The notes under the pieces: model-generated
Databases searched by the model: none
What the model was told of the DNA's origin: nothing
What the model saw: only the letters and a program-made list of their open reading frames with translations
Shown here: one piece after another, positions 21,495 through 32,335 of the stretch
Position numbering within the stretch: the stretch's first letter is position 1
How the letters are laid out: every line of letters starts with the position of its first letter
Program-made: the position numbers and the translations under genes
NCBI GenBank assembly: GCA_009746045.1
Contig: RPFO01000082.1
Coordinates: 673,473-737,472 of the forward strand
DNA length: 64,000 bases
Direction: 5' to 3'
Source: Mesostigma viride
Taxonomy: Eukaryota; Streptophyta; Mesostigmatophyceae; Mesostigmatales; Mesostigmataceae

Positions 21495-22035
21495 GGGTAA
21501 AAAAAACTGGCAACCAAACACCATGCCACACGTGGCACACTCAAGCATACACCAAGGTGGGTAATAAAAACTGGCAACCAAACACCATGCCACACGTGGC
21601 ACACTCAAGCATACACCAAGGTGGGTAGAAAAAACTGGCAACCAAACACCATGCCACACGTGGCACACTCAAGCATTATACACCAAGGTGGGTAAAAAAA
21701 ACTGGCAACCAAACACCATGCCACACGTGGCACACTCAAGCATACACCAAGGTGGGTAAAAAAAACTGGCAACCAAACACCATGCCACACGTGGCACACT
21801 CAAGCATACACCAAGGTGGGTAAAAAAAACTGGCAACCAAACACCATGCCACACGTGGCACACTCAAGCATACTACACCAAGGTGGGTAAAAAAAACTGG
21901 CAACCAAACACCATGCCACACGTGGCACACTCAAGCATACTACACCAAGGTGGGTAAAAAAAACTGGCAACCAAACACCATGCCACACGTGGCACACTCA
22001 AGCATTATACACCAAGGTGGGTAAAAAAAACTGGC
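21495..22035. repeat. Satellite, 64-67 bp x 8
   Basis: The unit includes AACTGGCAACCAAACACCAT, the palindrome TGCCACACGTGGCA, and CAAGGTGGGTAAAAAAAACT. Units differ mainly by CATACACC, CATTATACACC or CATACTACACC. No unique spacers separate the units, so it is not a CRISPR array. It abuts the 3' end of the Harbinger transposase. Confidence 0.92.
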
Positions 22036-22840
22036 TAGCATGTTGCATGTCGTAGGTCACATGTCAATGCACGGTGAAGGATGCCAAAGCGGTGAATAAG
22101 AATCCCAAATGCACGCTCTATGACCTGCCTGCACAAAGAGATGTAATAGTTACATGCGTCCTCTTGGACGCTGAGACCCCTTCCTGGGTAGGGAGTCACA
22201 AGCCAAGGCTTGATGATGTATGCCTCATCTGCCACTATGTAGAATCCTTCTGGCAGGCCAACACGTGCCAATTCCGTGTGCAAAGAGCTGACACGAAATG
22301 CGACACTGTCATTGGTACTGCCGCAACATTTGTTGGAGCCATACAGAAAACGACATTTCGAATCGCACACAGCTTGCATGACAAGCGCATAAAAACCCTT
22401 ACGATTCTAGTACTGCCTGGGGTTCGCTACCTCCGACTTGAAGGTTTTTTTTTATCTTGATTGCGATACCATCGAGCGCACCAACACAACCATCAACAAC
22501 TCCCCTGGTCGTCTGGTTGAATCGAAAACATCGGCCAAACGCGACAGTTCTCCCGAATCATCCGTGGTTGCGAGTGCGCTTCTCATTAGCAGCTCGCGGC
22601 AAGCCAAACCGACTTACGTAGGGCTTGGAAACGTGCACCACGCCTGGAGAGACCTCTTTATCCTGTACGCCTTCGCATCATCTTCAAATCCTGCAAATCA
22701 TTCCAGTCCTCCCTGTCAATCCTGTCCTCGTCGGGCTTGCGCATAAGGTGGTATGACTGGCGAGACATTATGGCCGCGTGTTTTCGTGCTTTAAATACGC
22801 AACTGAAATGGTCGGAATTACCAACTGCAATGGCACACAC
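22035..22840 (-). pseudogene. Harbinger (HARBI1-type) DDE transposase
   Basis: The minus-strand frame from 22379 has GSTNDSVAF, then ADEAYIIKPWLVTPYPGRGL (second catalytic Asp in ADEAY) and VIERAFGILIHRFGIL (catalytic Glu in IERAFG). Upstream in another frame is VGALDGIAIKI with the first Asp, about 22480-22510, and NRKGFYALVMQAVCDS. A run of A after AIKI shifts the frame, and one TAG stands where a Tyr codon is expected before NRKGF. 22840-22658 carries a likely N-terminal piece. The triad is present, but this copy cannot make a full protein. Confidence 0.85.
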
Positions 22841-23106
22841 AGCTATGGCAACCAGCCTTCACGTCGGTAGCAGCAGCCCGACCACCAGGGTTTTCCCGCC
22901 AATTATTCCTTTTTAACTTTTAACTCCGAAAAAAAAATAACAGGGGTCCGTGGCCAAGCCCGTCTGGAGTTATTTTTTATCTCCGGTGAGTTAAAACCGC
23001 AAGTTATTTTTCACCGTTGGATGAAAACCGGCCCTCAATCTCACCGTCCATTGTTTCCCGCCACTTTTAACTCCGCGAAGTTAAATCCCGTATAGACCGG
23101 GCCTTA

Positions 23107-23688
23107 GTGTGCCTTAATACTCACTAATGCCTTCCTTAGCGTCTGCACAGGTGGCCAACTGCCAAAATTAATAACTGCTACAGCTGAGCTCAGAATGCCA
23201 CCAAACTTTGACAGTGCCTTCTATGGTCATGACAAAATTTGACTATTACTTTTTAGGCCTAATTGATGTGTTATGAGTGTGTATGGGGACGCCCCGCCTA
23301 AAAAAGCGTATTTTTGGCCCAAAAATTAATAACTCAAAGAGATGTGCTGATTTTGTTGATCCAATTAGGTAGAAACCATGTCCCATGACATTTTTATATG
23401 GGTATTACTTTTTTCATGCAACTGGTTATCCCACTGTTCTGGGCAAGATGTGCCCCGGACAGCGTTTTTTTCTATTTTTAGCTCATAGCCGGTGTATGGC
23501 TGGGGGTAGTACCCCCAACAAGTGGTGGTATGCATGCCCAAACATCATGTTTATGGTCCCCAAACATCATTCAGTGGTTGTCAGTTGCATTTCTGTAGTT
23601 ATTAGGGGGGGTAAGTTTTGATATATTTCTATGGGACCCTCCCCTTAATCAATAAATTTCATTCTTACATAAAATAAAAAATGAAAGA
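23107..23688. other. Unassigned region
   Basis: AT-rich DNA with no gene signature. 23385-23621 is open but featureless. Confidence 0.35.
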
Positions 23689-23754
23689 AGCGCCAGCCGG
23701 CGTAAAATGGTGTCAAGCCACATTTGAACTACTCCTTCAGCACAACCTCTTGTC
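23689..23754 (-). other. Split 3' flank of Cys/His member 4, with GC hairpin
   Basis: AAGCGCC-AGCC-GGCGTA (about 23689-23704) is the same hairpin type as after member 3. CTCTTGTC at 23747-23754 is the left target duplication of the hAT-like element. If that element is removed, this stretch abuts 33586 and lies downstream of member 4. Confidence 0.6.
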
Positions 23755-23941
23755 CAGTGTTTCTGCTAAGGGGTTTTGGGCTGCGGTCGCGTGTGACCAC
23801 GGCTCCCAAAATCCTGCGGTCAATGTGACCTCAGCCACCAAAATCCCGCGGTCGCACCTTTCAACATATAGCTTTGTTGCAAGCAAGATGTGTTATACAC
23901 TCCATTGAGTGCTTAGCCTAGGTCGGCTTTGTATTGGGGAA

Positions 23942-23958
23942 TGGGGGGGGGGGGGGGG
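23942..23958. repeat. G homopolymer run
   Basis: About 17 consecutive G, a likely site of length error. Confidence 0.9.
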
Positions 23959-24626
23959 TTGCTATACCATTATATAGGCATTGTTAGGTGGGACGTGGAT
24001 TGAAAATGGCAGTCACTGTTAAGGCAATTATCAGTATGCCTCACCGGCTTATGGCCTTACAGCCCTTACTACTATAGTTACAGCCTTCACTCCCTTCAGT
24101 AGGCACAGTGGCGATATCCAATGTGCACGATAGGATTGAGGACTGTCAAACCATTAAATTAACAGCTAGCGACAATAATAAATTTAGATGACGCCGTACT
24201 AACAAGTGATGAAGTGAAGTCACACATGCCACATGGGCCAAAACTCGAGGGCATGGCCAATTGGCCATTGGCCGGGCAACTGGCAAGTGCTATGTAGGTT
24301 TACTAGGTTGAAAACGGCGATGCTTTCCATGACCTTAATTCCGAGCAATATCGTCAGAATGCGGACGTGAGTGTCAGAGACGACCCAGAGCTTGTCCCGC
24401 TATTCTTCTCGTGAGATTCAGAATTGTGGCTAGCTTCGACATTACTCAGATTCCCAGGCGGCGGTAGATGCCCTGACGATGGCGTCGGATCAGGCACTGC
24501 TTCCGGATGCATGGCATCGCCAGGATCGAGGCTGCGGCCAGCTTTACCAGATGAATAAGATGATCGAGATGGTGATCGTGGCTCAGACAAAGACCGTGGC
24601 CGAGAAAGTGGACGGTGTGGCATGAG

Positions 24627-25110
24627 AGTTAGGAAATGAGAAATGAACGACGTGGTATATTGCTTGAGAACACGGAGTGCTGAGAGCAATGAATTGCTTG
24701 GTTCATTAGAAAATAGGTTTACCCTTTATCAACGTTCCTCTCACTGGCTGCGCCGCCAGTGACCGTTGGGTGCAGACCGTTGGCCCGAGGCCGCACGATG
24801 ACAGGTAGCTGTCTAGTCACTGCATCGTGCGATCACAGATCAATGCACGCTGCAGTACGGTCCCTATCTAGGATACTCTAGTACCGTCCAATGACAGGAC
24901 ACTACGTATACTGGGTACTGACATCTGTCACGTACCTCAGTACCCAAAGTACCTATCTAGGGAAACGTATGCGACTCGACTAGCATTCCTATCTGCATAG
25001 CCCACGTGGTATTTATATTCACATACCAACGTAGGTTTACAAGGCTTATTCATACGTTGTATTCACAATGCCTTTGAGACTTAGTCTACAGCAAAGCATG
25101 GAGACTAACT
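24627..25110 (-). repeat. 3' LTR of copia-like element 1
   Basis: 484 bases, near-identical to the other LTR except for indels close to the plus-strand left end. A TATA-like ATATAAATA on the minus strand lies about 90 bases from the AGTTAG start. Confidence 0.88.
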
Positions 25111-25135
25111 CCAGTATTGTTTTATTATTTATTTC
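25111..25135 (-). other. Polypurine-like tract of copia-like element 1
   Basis: On the minus strand GAAATAAATAATAAAACAAT then ACTGG lies directly before AGTTAG of the LTR. The second copia-like element has a comparable tract ending ATTGG before AGTTAA. Confidence 0.55.
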
Positions 25136-25139
25136 TTAA

Positions 25140-26838
25140 CCCCTAAATGGGCAGAAATACTGCCGATGCATCGGCTGTAACTTCACAATTTTGCAAACCA
25201 GATGCCATCCAACCCACCCATATCCAATGGCTGTCCTTGGGGGCCAAGCATGTCCATGAGTTGCCCTTCGGGTTGGTATATCACAACCTTACATATATGC
25301 AGGGTAGGCCATGTATAACTGCCGTCAAAGTCAGGGGGGTCAAGACGAGCGTTTTCATTTTTGGTAGAATGTGCATTTTGAATTATGTTGTAAGAGCTAG
25401 GCACCTACCACTTCAGGGATGATAAACAATTAGTTGCTGAACAGTTTGAGCCATTGGGGTCATCATTTGGGTGGGTATACCAGCAGTTACACCCAGTACA
25501 GCCCATAGGGGTACCGTTGGTAAAAAGCAACCAAGGGGGTAGGAGTGGGCATACTACCTACTAATACCTACTAATATGGCCCCCAACCATGCCACACAAT
25601 ACATTTCCCTTCCACAATGATGGGGAAACATAACTGCATCATCACACTGCCCTTACATGGCACCTATGTGCAGGTGCCACCTTGTCCATGCACGTAGGTA
25701 ACGTGGTACGGATACCCTACGCAAGGCATGCATTCTAGGAGGCAGCCACCAACAAACTAGTGATTTTAAGCCTATTTCAGCTTGCCCTAGCAAGGATAAA
25801 CTAGGCCTAAGCTGCTATAGCTGGCCAGGTGATGGCCAGCACACCTGGTGGCACATGCTGACAATGGGAAGCTTCTACTCACCGGTTACATGCTTGATGA
25901 TGCCACAGAGACCAGCCAACTGCCTCACACTCATGCAATATGTGTGTGGGAAATGTATAAAAAACATATATGGAGGTATTCAAACCCATACAGCCTCTAA
26001 AACTTATCACCATCACCCTGTGGCAGGTCAACTGACTGAGGGAAGCATCTAAGAAGGGTGTTTTAGAAAGGGGCCAGGCCAGGGTCAAGAAAGAGCATGA
26101 ATATAGTGCAAAAAGAATGTGCTACACAAGCTAGAACGTATAAAAACGTCAAACATCGATAGGAAAACGATGATTAAGATTTACCAGGCATGGATGGCGT
26201 TACCTTGGCCCAGGCGGTGGCCGCAAAATGGCGCATTTCGGCACACCAAAGTTGTGCAGCATGGTCGCTGGATTCGGCGATTTCTGGCCACCCTTGCACG
26301 TTTACGACTACCATGTATCATAAAAAGTACAAGGAAACCAATATATCCTTTAAAATACGCCGGAAAGGTATTGCTGTCAACGTTTCTATCGTCCGGCCTG
26401 ATCGCAGTTTTTTCCAGCAAGAACGCTGCCGACACCTATCAAATGGCATTCCCGCGAACCAAAAATTAGCCTATATCATCTTTAGGACGTATAAAATCAA
26501 TTTCCTGAGTTTGGTCAGAAAATTCGAACGAAAACGTAAATGCCATGCGTGGGCGCAAGCCGCCATGGCCAGGTCGTCGTTTTCCGGAATGCACGTTGTA
26601 CGCGAAAAAGTACCCTGACCCCTTGTACTTTGACCGGCCAGAACACCTCTATAACTTTGTCAGAAGTATGCAAACCCTAGTACCATGCTGTGAGGAAAAT
26701 TATAAACTTTCGATCTTCTCAGCTAAACTTTTCCTAATTCTCAATAGTTTTCGCGGCATTTGGTCCCCCGAGAAGGGGCCGACGTGTCGGCTGTAACTCA
26801 GTTTTAGGCGGAAAATCGGCAGCCAGACCATTTAGGGG
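25140..26838. mobile_element. TTAA-family element, copy A2 (complete)
   Basis: The ends CCCCTAAATGG and CCATTTAGGGG are each bordered by TTAA (25136-25139, 26839-26842). TTAA duplication and a CCC start are features of piggyBac-type transposons. No piggyBac transposase is recognised. The minus-strand frame 26181-26435 contains SAAFLLEKTAIRPDDRN, which recurs in the diverged relative at 38.7-38.9 kb and may be a decayed protein. The element interrupts the 3' end of copia-like element 1. Confidence 0.82.
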
Positions 26839-26842
26839 TTAA

Positions 26843-27187
26843 TGCAGGTCTGCACCCCCAACATTATTGTTATTGTTTTTAAGTTGATTAGGGGTACAAA
26901 AGAGACATGGCTGGTTGAGCCAGGTTGGTTACAGCTGGCTGTTCTGGCCAGGTGTTATATTGCACATTAAATAAGGTGTACACAGCTGGCTGGTTTGGCC
27001 AGTTATTGAAGCACACATTAAGTAAGTGGATACAAAGCTTGTGTCCTCAAGCTGCAAATGGATACAAATCTGACCTAGCCAGCACTCACACCCCACAACG
27101 AATGTGTTGAATTTTATGGCGCCCAGCAGCTATCGCTGTGGTAAGGGGGTGTGGTGGTTGTGTACTGTGCTATGGCCAGTCATTTAT
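26843..27187 (-). other. Copia-like element 1, 3' untranslated part
   Basis: On the minus strand this lies between the pol stop and the TTAA insertion. GGCTGGTTTGGCCAG and CTGGCTGTTCTGGCCAG words recur at 26910-27005. No gene. Confidence 0.5.
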
Positions 27188-27712
27188 TCAAACACTGACT
27201 CTGATATCATAGGGGTTCATGTTCTGAAAGAGGAGCTGGTACTGTTGGCCAGCAGCATCCCGCAGCTTCGTGAGAGCGTCTGCTGGGTTGTCCTCATCAT
27301 CCACATGAGTCCAGCTGGAAAAATAGGTGGCCTCCTGTTTGAGGATCACCCAATCCAAGTCAGTGTGGACAGCAGCAGAAACAGATTTCTTGGTTAGAAA
27401 ACTGATCACAGAGAAGCTGTCAGTGTAGAGATGTGAGATGACATTGCATGTGCTGCCTGCCTGGGTTTGTAGCCAGGTGAGCATGTGCTGCAGGGAACGA
27501 GCATGCAATGCAGCAGACACCACAGCACGACATTCAGCTGAGTTGCTGCTGCCAGGTTTTCTGCGGTGTAGCCTGCTGTACCAGGAAGTGAGGGACATGT
27601 AATCTGACCTGTTGGTGAGAAAAAACAGCCCTGATTCCCGTGCCCCCATCTGATTGATTGTTCTGCTCTCCATGGAGCTGTCCATGACACATTGGATGTG
27701 GATGTCTTCCAT
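27188..27712 (-). pseudogene. RNase H domain, copia-like element 1
   Basis: 174 residues: CVMDSSMES (first Asp), SWYSRLHRRKPGSSNSAECR (Glu), SHLYTDSFSV (Asp) and DDEDNPADALTKL (last Asp), in the order of Ty1/copia RNase H. It is in a different frame from the RT segment just upstream, so it would not be made as one chain from this copy. The C-terminus, DIRVSV, is near that of element 2 (CQVGLSV). Confidence 0.85.
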
Positions 27713-27717
27713 CAGAT

Positions 27718-28125
27718 TCAGGCCATGGAGGATGAGGGGGGGCAGTCATTGACCAACTTCCTGATGTGACTGCATTTTATCTTGACTAGAACATCATGGG
27801 TGACCCTGCTGATGACAGCTAAGGGAGCCCCACAGATGGCTGACCACCACCCCAGTTTGCCCTGAACAGTGGCACACATGTGTAAGGGGAGGTAGTTGTC
27901 TTGCAGCAGATCTAGACAATCTTGGATATATTCTGCAGGAGGAGAGAGAGAGCAGACCCACTGATCTGGCTGCCTGTGCAGCTGCAACATGATGCCACAG
28001 AACTGGATGGGGGTTGTGCTCAATTCCACCTGTTTGCCAATCTCATATGATTCCTGGACCTGCTGAATAAATGTTTCCACCTCAGCTCTAGGCCCACAAA
28101 TGAGTTGGTCATCTCCATGCCACAC
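27718..28125 (-). pseudogene. RT C-terminal part, copia-like element 1
   Basis: Begins with the catalytic box in the form FVWHGDDQLICGP, then EIGKQVELSTTPIQFCGIML and LGWWSAICGAPLAVISRVTH, aligning with the same blocks of element 2. Frame changes lie on both sides (about 28240 and 27715). Confidence 0.82.
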
Positions 28126-30803
28126 AAAGAGCAGCAGTCCAGAGGGGGTGGGTACAACAAAAAAGCATGGGTCCAGGTCATCATACGTGGCCTTGAGCTT
28201 TTTGAATACTTCCTCTGCTGAGTCTCTGAAAATTTTGGGGCACTGACAAGCCCTTCCACCCCAATGTTGATGATAAGGTGGGGCTCATCAATGTAAGGTT
28301 TCCACACAGCTGGGGTGTCTACCACGTACACCTTCCCTTTCCACACAGATTCAGCCTTTTCTGGGTCCCCCCTGAGGAAGGCCCTTTTAATATCAGTGGC
28401 TTTGCAGACATAGTCTTGGCCTGCATTGAGGTTGTGGAGGAATAGGGAGAGCATGATCCTGAGTGAGGTTTGTTGCAGCCCAGGTGTGTAGGTTTCCCCT
28501 TTTGGCAGTGTGGATGTCCCCTTTAATTCTGTGACACATGGTCTGGCATGGAAGATTGGGGAGCCCACTTTTTGTGGTTTTTGTTTGAGAACAAATTTTA
28601 ATCTGAGCTTTTTGGCTCCCTCTGGCACGTCCCATGAAGGGGTGACAGGAGGTTTGTATTGAGGGTTTTTGGGGTTGGGCAGGACCCATTCCTGCCTGGC
28701 TTGGTGGACAATGGCCATCAGCCACTTGGTAAACCCTTTTTGTGTTTTGCATTCTTGTATGACGTGGGAGATTTGGTGGGGTGAGTGCATGGCTATGTCC
28801 CACTTACCCAGCCCAAAGGCTGAGGGATGGAGGAACTGGCTGTGCACTAACTTGTCCAGATCAGGGATCTCCCCTGGTGCATACTGAGTGTTGACTGCCT
28901 TGATGACAGCATCCATACCAGGGACAATACTGGAGAGAGGGATTTTAAAGTGGTCCAGAGGAACTGCACCCACCCCTGTGACACTGAGCTCATTAGCTGA
29001 GATAAGCACCCCAGGATAGGATACAAAAGGTTCCCCCAACAAGGTGTTACCAGAGTACCCCTCCACCACCTGGAAGGGTGTCTGAATACCAAGTATAGGG
29101 AGCATCACCTGTCCCACTACATCCAGTGAGCTTTGGCCTGAGAAATCCTGCACCCGTGCCCAAAATGAAGGTGCAATCTCAAGACCAGGGATGGCTTGTG
29201 CACTGATCACACTGACCTGTGCCTGAGTGTCTATTGCCAGGGTCCAGGGGTCCTGACTAGTGCACACAGCTGAGACTTTTGCCAACCCTTCGGCCACAGC
29301 AGCTTGTTGCTTATGTGACCTGTGTAATGCTTGCAAGGCGACTGCCAATCTTGACCTCAGAGCGGGAGGGTTGGCAGACAATTTGGTGCCTTGGGGCTGA
29401 GCTAATGCTTCCAACCCAGCTACCTCGTGCCTGGTTAAGCAATCCCCAGGTTGTGAAGTGGGCCTGGCTTCACTGAGGGTGGAAGGGTTCACAGAGGGTG
29501 CTGTGGTGCTGTCAACAGCAGTAATTGGTGGCTCAGGGCTACTGCTGGGCATGCTGGAGTTGCCAGATAGAAGTAGTGAGTCCATGCTTAAAGACTCTTC
29601 CCCAGGCACGTCTGCCATGGGAGAATAATACTTCTTAATTCTATGACAGCTCACCCTGTGACGCTTCCCATTGATATTGTGCTTGACCTCCACGGTCTTG
29701 CTGTTTTTGGTAAATCCACGGATGGTAACTGGACCTAGCCAAGTTCCAACCTTACCAAAGCTGTTTTCCTTGTAATAGAGAACTTGATCACCTTTTTGGA
29801 ATACTGGCCTGGGATGGGTTTTATCTTTTTCTGCCAGTTTTGCTGAGGTTTGTGCACGTGCAGTGTTGTACAGTGCTATCACCTCTGGGGGATATACACC
29901 TGCCTGCAGGCCTGCTGGGATTACTTCACCCCACTTGGCATGCAAGACAGGTCTCATGTTTAGGGTTGTGCACATTTCATGACACCAGAGTGCCCTGTCA
30001 CAATAGACCCCTGAAGTAGCATCCTTGGAAGGATTTTTGGCTAGTAGGGTTTTGACAGATCTGATGGTTCTTTCAATGACCCCCTGACCCTCATGATCTT
30101 CCAGCCCAGCAATCTCTATTGCTTCACACCCTTCCAGGTCAGTCAGACAAGAAAATTGTTGATCAAGCAAAATTCTGTCAACTGGGTAGAATCTGGGTAA
30201 AGCAATCATGAGTGCAACACGTAGCTGCCCTGCAGACATGCCAGGTAGGGGTTCCATTACTGTGAACCTGGACCATGAATCTTTTAGGATCAGGTAGGGT
30301 TGGACATCTTTGTTGATGTGCATCACATCCCCCACTATCATGCCCCTAGTGGTGGAAGGAGTTGCAGTATGCCATTTTTGAGGTTTGGGGCTATTGAACT
30401 GACATTCTTGACAGTGTTGTCTAGCCAGTTTTACTGCATTCCTGAGTTGTTTTCCCATGCTACTACCCCCCAGCCGTCTGGCCAGTTCCTCAGCCACTGT
30501 TTCATGACCCATGGCTAGGTGCAGCTGATGAGCAAGCTCCTTGATATCTATGGAGTTGTCAACAGTAGGGGTTAGTGCTTTTATGTAAGGTTCCAGTACA
30601 GGGTGTTGGGAGGACAGTAAGGTTGCTGCCTCAAAATCAATTATGCCCTGGCTGCCATCCCCAATGGTAATGAGATCATCATCCTCAGAGTAAGCAAGGT
30701 GAGAGAACTCACATTGATTTGGGTAGCGAGGCCTGTTGCAACGGCTGCCTGGAGCTGGCCAGGTTGTGCCTCGTGTAGTGGCAGCCTGGGCAGAGATCCA
30801 CAT
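28020..30803 (-). CDS. Pol of copia-like element 1: integrase, protease-like, RT N-terminal part
   Basis: In order: integrase zinc region with LHLAMGH and HCQEC (residues about 90-135); integrase core with Asp in VGDVMH (about 158), Asp in LLDQQF (about 213) and Glu in GVIERTI (about 243), a D-x29-E spacing. Then a linker, a retropepsin-like segment with WTLAIDTQAQVSVIS (Asp 525) and NTLLGEPFVSYPG (about 585), and an RT start with KLRLKFVLKQK and ATDIKRAFLRG (Asp 804). The order protease after integrase differs from ordinary copia (protease first) and Ty3 (integrase last). The frame leaves RT at about 28240; the last 70 or so codons to 28020 are out of frame. The Met at residue 1 overlaps the gag frame by about 95 bases. 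Confidence 0.88.
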   Translation of the reverse strand: MWISAQAATTRGTTWPAPGSRCNRPRYPNQCEFSHLAYSEDDDLITIGDGSQGIIDFEAATLLSSQHPVLEPYIKALTPTVDNSIDIKELAHQLHLAMGHETVAEELARRLGGSSMGKQLRNAVKLARQHCQECQFNSPKPQKWHTATPSTTRGMIVGDVMHINKDVQPYLILKDSWSRFTVMEPLPGMSAGQLRVALMIALPRFYPVDRILLDQQFSCLTDLEGCEAIEIAGLEDHEGQGVIERTIRSVKTLLAKNPSKDATSGVYCDRALWCHEMCTTLNMRPVLHAKWGEVIPAGLQAGVYPPEVIALYNTARAQTSAKLAEKDKTHPRPVFQKGDQVLYYKENSFGKVGTWLGPVTIRGFTKNSKTVEVKHNINGKRHRVSCHRIKKYYSPMADVPGEESLSMDSLLLSGNSSMPSSSPEPPITAVDSTTAPSVNPSTLSEARPTSQPGDCLTRHEVAGLEALAQPQGTKLSANPPALRSRLAVALQALHRSHKQQAAVAEGLAKVSAVCTSQDPWTLAIDTQAQVSVISAQAIPGLEIAPSFWARVQDFSGQSSLDVVGQVMLPILGIQTPFQVVEGYSGNTLLGEPFVSYPGVLISANELSVTGVGAVPLDHFKIPLSSIVPGMDAVIKAVNTQYAPGEIPDLDKLVHSQFLHPSAFGLGKWDIAMHSPHQISHVIQECKTQKGFTKWLMAIVHQARQEWVLPNPKNPQYKPPVTPSWDVPEGAKKLRLKFVLKQKPQKVGSPIFHARPCVTELKGTSTLPKGETYTPGLQQTSLRIMLSLFLHNLNAGQDYVCKATDIKRAFLRGDPEKAESVWKGKVYVVDTPAVWKPYIDEPHLIINIGVEGLVSAPKFSETQQRKYSKSSRPRMMTWTHAFLLYPPPLDCCSLCGMEMTNSFVGLELRWKHLFSRSRNHMRLANRWN

Positions 30804-30900
30804 TGTTGACCAGTGTAGGGTTGTGGTTGCACTGGTTGCGGCTGTGCCCCGTCTGGAAGCACCTCAGGCACCTGACCCTTCCAGGGTTGCCAGGTTGCCT
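30709..30900 (-). pseudogene. Gag zinc-knuckle fragment, copia-like element 1
   Basis: A different frame from pol reads RVRCLRCFQTGHSRNQC, a C-x2-C-x4-H-x4-C knuckle (30829-30870), followed by LCPGCHYTRH, then stops at 30709. An Asn run coded by the AAC repeat (30901-30990) precedes it with a further frame change. No gag body is found upstream. Confidence 0.75.
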
Positions 30901-31440
30901 ATTGTTGTTGTTGTTGTTGTTGTTGCCTGTTGGGGCCGGTTGTTGTTGTTGTTATTGCCCTGTGAGGGCCTGTTGTTGGTATTGTTATTGTTAATTAATT
31001 AATCGCAGCTTTTCTTGTTTGTTCATTGTATTGATTGAGAGGACAGTATCTTTGCTGCCTCAAAACCCACCATGGTTTGGTAGCATTTTCGTTTGTTTGC
31101 TTGTAATGAGAGGACAGCATCTGTGCTGCCTCAACACCAACCATGGTTTGGTAACAGTTTCGTTTGTTTGTTTGTAGTGAGAGGACAGCATCTGTGCTGC
31201 CTCAACACCAACCATGGTTTGGTAACAGTTTTGTTTGTTTGTTTGTTTTCTGTTAGTGTTTCTTGTTATTGCCTCCCGGTGCTGCTTGAGCGTTAGCACC
31301 AGCCATGTCTTTACCCGCAAGTACATGCGTTTGGTAATGGCTTCTGCCACTACTGCATGCGTTATTGATTATGTGCGGCGGCTGGGCAAGCTCCATGTTA
31401 GGGAGTTGACAGCAGTGGGTTTGATTAAGGGCCCTCAGCC
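30901..31440 (-). repeat. GTT microsatellite and roughly 66-bp tandem repeat
   Basis: GTT runs at 30903-30955, then three to four units with GAGGACAGCATCTGTGCTGC and ACCAACCATGGTTTGGTAAC (31034-31250). This occupies the place where gag should be. Confidence 0.8.
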
Positions 31441-31732
31441 CTGACATAGAGAGGATCAACAGTCTCCCTAGAGGGTAGAGGCTGTGCTGCCAAGAAAGCA
31501 ACAATACCCTTACACTCATCCCAAATAAAATGGGGAGATCTGCGTTCAAAAGACATGACATTCATTCAGATAAGTCACGTTGGGGTGGACGGAGATACTT
31601 GTCTCGTTTGCATATGCCGTCCAGCCCAGGCCGCCCACCGCCGGCGATGGGGATAGGCCAGGAGTGCTTTTATCACATAACAGCTGGAGCGTTTCTATGC
31701 TCCTCATGCTGCAGCGATAGCTTTCTGTTTGG

Positions 31733-32189
31733 TTATGATATGTTGAAAAGATAGCCACCGCTCTTGAGCATTATATCAGAGCATGCATGAGGAAAGAAAG
31801 CAACGGACTTGCTTACGCTGGAAGCCCCAGGGGCCGGCGCGGGGCCGGTGCCTCCTGGGGGGTTGTTTTCCTGCCGCATTGCCGCCGCCATGGCTGCTCC
31901 AGCAGTGGGTGCTGCTGTCGCAGCCGCCGGGGAAGAGGGTTGGTCGGTGCCCCGTAGGGGAACCGGCTCCGCCACCGGCTGGCGCACAGGGGAGGGGGGT
32001 TGTTCGGACTGCCTCGCGGCAGCCGGACCCTCCACCTGGCTGGTATTGTCATGGTTGTTCTTTTGTTTTCTTTTTCTTTGTCTTCTTTTTGTTTTGTTGT
32101 TATTGCATGCAGGCGCACCGACATCAGCCGGTGCCCTGTTGTCTGGCGGACGACGCTGATCATCATCGTCGTCCCCAAGATATAGTTTC

Positions 32190-32223
<34 letters not shown>

Positions 32224-32335
32224 CCAGTGCCGGTTTGAACCGTTGTTGAGTTTGATGTTGCTGAAGAGCGTTTATAAAATTCAAGTTAGAATGCGGTGGG
32301 ATATATTGCTTGAGAACACTGAAAGCTGAGAGCAA
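31733..32335 (-). other. Leader reading frame of copia-like element 1
   Basis: 200-residue minus-strand frame opening inside the 5' LTR. It has a poly-Lys run (over the T tract at 32193-32224), DDDDD, basic RRQRKRKQK, and an Ala/Pro-rich second half. Simple composition makes it doubtful as a protein. The left LTR gives a similar start (MLSA-VLKQY) only because the LTRs are identical. Confidence 0.25.

Larger units (their letters stand above)
19784..23103 (-). mobile_element. PIF/Harbinger DNA transposon
   Basis: The ends are inverted: GGCCCGGTCTATACGG at 19784 and CCGTATAGACCGGGCC ending at 23103. TTA lies on both sides (19781-19783, 23104-23106), the target duplication typical of this superfamily. 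Inside are a Harbinger transposase (minus strand, 22035-22840), a 64-67 bp satellite and a truncated TTAA-family insertion. A second Myb-like protein is normally encoded by such elements; the open frames at 19876-20223 could be its remnant, but I cannot identify it. Confidence 0.9.

Noticed and set aside
21465-21997. Overlapping MCHVWHGVWLPVF frames; possible CRISPR-like array
   Set aside because: The units are contiguous satellite repeats without unique spacers, in eukaryotic DNA; frames repeat because unit lengths vary.
24354-24689. Serine/proline-rich 111-residue frame starting MLSALRVLKQY
   Set aside because: It begins inside the 3' LTR and runs out into flanking hAT-like DNA; the resemblance to the frame at 32.3 kb is only LTR identity.
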